Source: JAFKKS01 sp050187875
GTDB lineage: Bacteria; Pseudomonadota; Alphaproteobacteria; Rhizobiales; Xanthobacteraceae
NCBI GenBank assembly: GCA_050187875.1
Contig: JBFWXB010000009.1
Coordinates: 1-64,000, forward strand
DNA length: 64,000 nt
Direction: 5' to 3'
The notes under the pieces are model-generated. The model was given only the letters and a program-made list of their open reading frames with translations. It was not told where the DNA came from and searched no databases. The first letter of the stretch is position 1. Every line of letters begins with the position of its first letter. Positions 62,128-64,000 of the stretch are shown piece after piece. Made by a program: the position numbers and the translations under genes.

Positions 62128-62658
62128 ATGCGCCTCGATGCCATCCCCATCGGCAAGGACCCGCCGAATGACGTGAACGTCGTGGTCGAAGTGCCGATCG
62201 GCGGCGAGCCGATCAAATACGAGATGGATAAAGAGGCCGGCACGCTCTTCGTCGATCGTTTCCTGCATACGCCGATGCGCTATCCAGGCAATTATGGCTT
62301 CGTGCCGCATACCTTGTCGGACGATGGCGACCCGATCGACGTCCTCGTCGCCAATACACGGCCGATCGTCCCCGGCGCCTATCTCAACGTGCGGCCGATC
62401 GGCGTCCTCAAGATGGAGGATGACGCCGGCAAGGACGAGAAGATCATCGCCGTGCCGTCGACGCCGCTCACCAAACGTTACGCCCATGTCCGGACTTATC
62501 GCGATCTGCCGGAGATCACCTGGCGGCAGATCGAGCATTTCTTCCTGCACTACAAGGATCTCGAAGCCGGGAAGTGGGTGAAGCTCATCGGCTGGGGCGA
62601 GGCCGACGATGCGCGCCGACTGATCATGGAGGCGATCGCGCGGGCAAAGAAGGCCTGA
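62128..62658 (+). CDS. ppa: Inorganic pyrophosphatase
   Basis: A 176-residue family I pyrophosphatase, exactly the length of the E. coli enzyme. The metal-binding signature DGDPIDVL lies near residue 66, preceded by RYPGNYGFVPHTL and the active-site KYEMDKEAG; the later DEKIIAVP and HYKDLEAGKWV are standard. It hydrolyses pyrophosphate from nucleotide, tRNA-charging and acyl-CoA ligase reactions, which keeps those reactions irreversible. ATG 62128 follows AAGGA by about nine bases. It may be read on the same transcript as the DRL-like gene, 11 bases upstream. Confidence 0.97.
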   Translation: MRLDAIPIGKDPPNDVNVVVEVPIGGEPIKYEMDKEAGTLFVDRFLHTPMRYPGNYGFVPHTLSDDGDPIDVLVANTRPIVPGAYLNVRPIGVLKMEDDAGKDEKIIAVPSTPLTKRYAHVRTYRDLPEITWRQIEHFFLHYKDLEAGKWVKLIGWGEADDARRLIMEAIARAKKA

Positions 62659-62680
62659 CATTCGCAGCTGATGGCGCTTC

Positions 62681-62808
62681 ATCCCTCCCCGGAGGGGAGG
62701 GTGGCTCCGAGCAAGCGAAGCGAGCGAGGAGATGGTGGGGGCATCTTTATGGCCTGTCCCCACCCGGCCAGTGCTTCGCACTGTCCACCCTCCCCTCCGG
62801 GGAGGGAC
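62681..62808. repeat. REPIN-like two-hairpin intergenic repeat, copy 5
   Basis: CCCTCCCCGGAGGGGAGGG, then GAGCAAGCGAAGCGAGC, GGTGGGGGC, a short variable centre, GTCCCCACC, CAGTGCTTCGCACTG and CCCTCCCCTCCGGGGAGGG. It fills the gap between ppa and pepN on the same strand, so it may attenuate read-through. Confidence 0.85.
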
Positions 62809-62873
62809 AAGCGCTTTCCAAGCGCGGTCCGCACGTCTACACCGGACGCCTCAATTTCAAGGAAGGCCAGCCG

Positions 62874-64000
62874 ATGCGCACCGAAGACCCCCACGTCGTC
62901 CGTCTTGAAGATTATCGGGCGCCGGACTGGCTGGTCGAAACCGTCGACCTCGACATCAACCTGCACCGCACGGCGACGCGCGTGCGCGCGACGCTCGCGC
63001 TTAAGCCGAACACCGAGCGCGGCACGCCAGCGCCCCTGGTGCTCGACGGCGACAGCCTCAAGCTCATCTCGCTGACGCTCGACGGCGTTGCGCTTTCCGC
63101 CGAGGCCTTCACCGCGACGCCGGACGGCCTCACCATCGCGCAGCCGCCGGCGGGGCCCTTTCGCCTCGAGATCGAGACCGAGATCGACCCGACGGCCAAT
63201 ACGCAGCTGATGGGGCTTTACCGCTCCGGCGCCGCCTACTGCACGCAATGCGAGGCGCAAGGCTTCCGCCGCATCACTTACTTTCCCGATCGGCCGGACG
63301 TGATGGCCGTCTACACGACGCGCATCGAGGCAGAGAAGAACGACGCGCCGGTGCTCCTCGCCAACGGCAACCGCATCGCCTCGGGAGAGATCGGGGGCAG
63401 CGATCGCCATTTCGCGGTGTGGCACGACCCCTACCCGAAGCCGTCCTATCTCTTCGCGCTCGTCGCCGGCCAGCTCGATCACGTCGAGGACACGTTCACG
63501 ACGATGTCGGGGCGCGACGTCGTGCTGCGCGTCTATGTCGAGCCGGGCAAGACCGATCGTTGCGCCTATGCGATGGACGCGCTCAAGCGCTCGATGCGCT
63601 GGGACGAAGAGGCGTTCGGCCGCGAATACGACCTCGACATCTTCATGATCGTCGCCGTGTCCGACTTCAACATGGGCGCGATGGAGAACAAGGGGCTCAA
63701 TGTCTTCAACGACAAATACGTCCTGGCGTCTCCCGAGATCGCGACCGACAGCGATTACGCCAGCATCGAAGCGATCATCGCGCATGAATATTTCCACAAC
63801 TGGACCGGCAATCGCATTACCTGCCGCGACTGGTTCCAGCTCTGCCTGAAGGAAGGTCTCACGGTCTTCCGCGATCAGGAGTTCACCTCCGATCAGCGCT
63901 CGCGGCCGGTGAAGCGCATCGCCGATGTGCGGGCGTTGCGGGCGCAGCAATTCGCGGAGGATGCCGGCCCCCTCGCCCATCCGGTGCGGCCCTCGACCTA
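62874..64000 (+). CDS. pepN: Aminopeptidase N, 5' part (cut by window end)
   Basis: An open frame of 375 codons that runs off the window. It is the N-terminal part of an M1 zinc aminopeptidase of the large PepN type (about 880 residues when whole). The beta-rich domain starts with VRLEDYRAPDWLVETVDLDI and contains YCTQCEAQGFRRITYFPDRPD in its PepN form. The catalytic domain shows the exopeptidase motif MGAMENKGLN and the zinc site HEYFHNWTGNRIT (HExxH), then LKEGLTVFRDQEF. ATG 62874 has AAGGAAGG upstream. It trims amino acids from cytoplasmic peptides. Identity is certain; the C-terminal half is not seen. Confidence 0.96.
   Translation, partial: MRTEDPHVVRLEDYRAPDWLVETVDLDINLHRTATRVRATLALKPNTERGTPAPLVLDGDSLKLISLTLDGVALSAEAFTATPDGLTIAQPPAGPFRLEIETEIDPTANTQLMGLYRSGAAYCTQCEAQGFRRITYFPDRPDVMAVYTTRIEAEKNDAPVLLANGNRIASGEIGGSDRHFAVWHDPYPKPSYLFALVAGQLDHVEDTFTTMSGRDVVLRVYVEPGKTDRCAYAMDALKRSMRWDEEAFGREYDLDIFMIVAVSDFNMGAMENKGLNVFNDKYVLASPEIATDSDYASIEAIIAHEYFHNWTGNRITCRDWFQLCLKEGLTVFRDQEFTSDQRSRPVKRIADVRALRAQQFAEDAGPLAHPVRPST

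Noticed and set aside
62679..63980. 433-codon open frame opposite pepN, starting near the window end
   Set aside because: The plus-strand frame carries GAMEN and HExxH motifs of aminopeptidase N, so the antisense frame is not a gene.

Overview
The window is about 64 kb of dense, GC-rich chromosomal DNA with short gaps and no rRNA operon, phage, plasmid or insertion-sequence gene. Gene content points to an alphaproteobacterium of the order Hyphomicrobiales, probably near Xanthobacteraceae or Nitrobacteraceae. The main hints are DUF2865, DUF1289 and DUF2059 proteins, a MauG-like di-haem protein, many tripartite solute transporters, a tartrate-dehydratase relative resembling the Bradyrhizobium enzyme, a DXR-like (DRL) protein of the type known from Brucella, and REPIN-like intergenic repeats common in that order. 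This placement is inference from gene families; no marker rRNA is present.

Layout. 0.2-10 kb holds cysS, a small exported protein, a CreA-like protein, an orphan TakP-type TRAP binding protein, an EamA permease, a DUF2865 protein, nadE and a class II DAHP synthase. 10-13 kb is a complete tctCBA tripartite tricarboxylate transporter. 13.5-18.7 kb has an rpiA-DUF2059-gor cluster, gph, a lipoprotein, tRNA-Val(CAC) and an exported MsrA. 18.8-32.8 kb is the largest functional block. An IclR regulator sits between a leftward unit (Liv-type ABC importer, acyl-CoA dehydrogenase, two family III CoA-transferases) and a rightward unit (acyl-CoA ligase, MaoC-like hydratase, CitE-like lyase, a third CoA-transferase). 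It looks like import and beta-oxidation-like breakdown of a carboxylic acid whose identity is not readable from sequence.

33-41.3 kb holds an L,D-transpeptidase, a DUF971 protein, moaA, a second EamA permease, and one TRAP permease pair followed, across a strong terminator, by two more TakP-type binding proteins. 41.4-44.5 kb is a small envelope redox/metal island: a di-haem peroxidase fused to an amicyanin-like copper domain, an unrecognised secreted helical protein, and a PKHD-type iron dioxygenase. 44.7-53.2 kb has mrp, a beta-hydroxyacid dehydrogenase, a GST/enoyl-CoA hydratase pair, a membrane histidine kinase, a DUF1289/aspartic-protease pair, a TSUP permease and dusA.

53.4-54.6 kb is a RES-Xre toxin-antitoxin module with a readable promoter and operator. 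54.7-58.6 kb carries the complete L-threonate pathway: LtnD, OtnI, OtnK and a divergently transcribed OtnC, giving dihydroxyacetone phosphate and CO2. It is followed by a LOG-family protein, a TarD-like acid-sugar dehydratase, a DRL-like oxidoreductase, inorganic pyrophosphatase, and the first part of aminopeptidase N, cut by the window edge. Five copies of a long two-hairpin repeat and several smaller palindromic repeats lie in the intergenic gaps.
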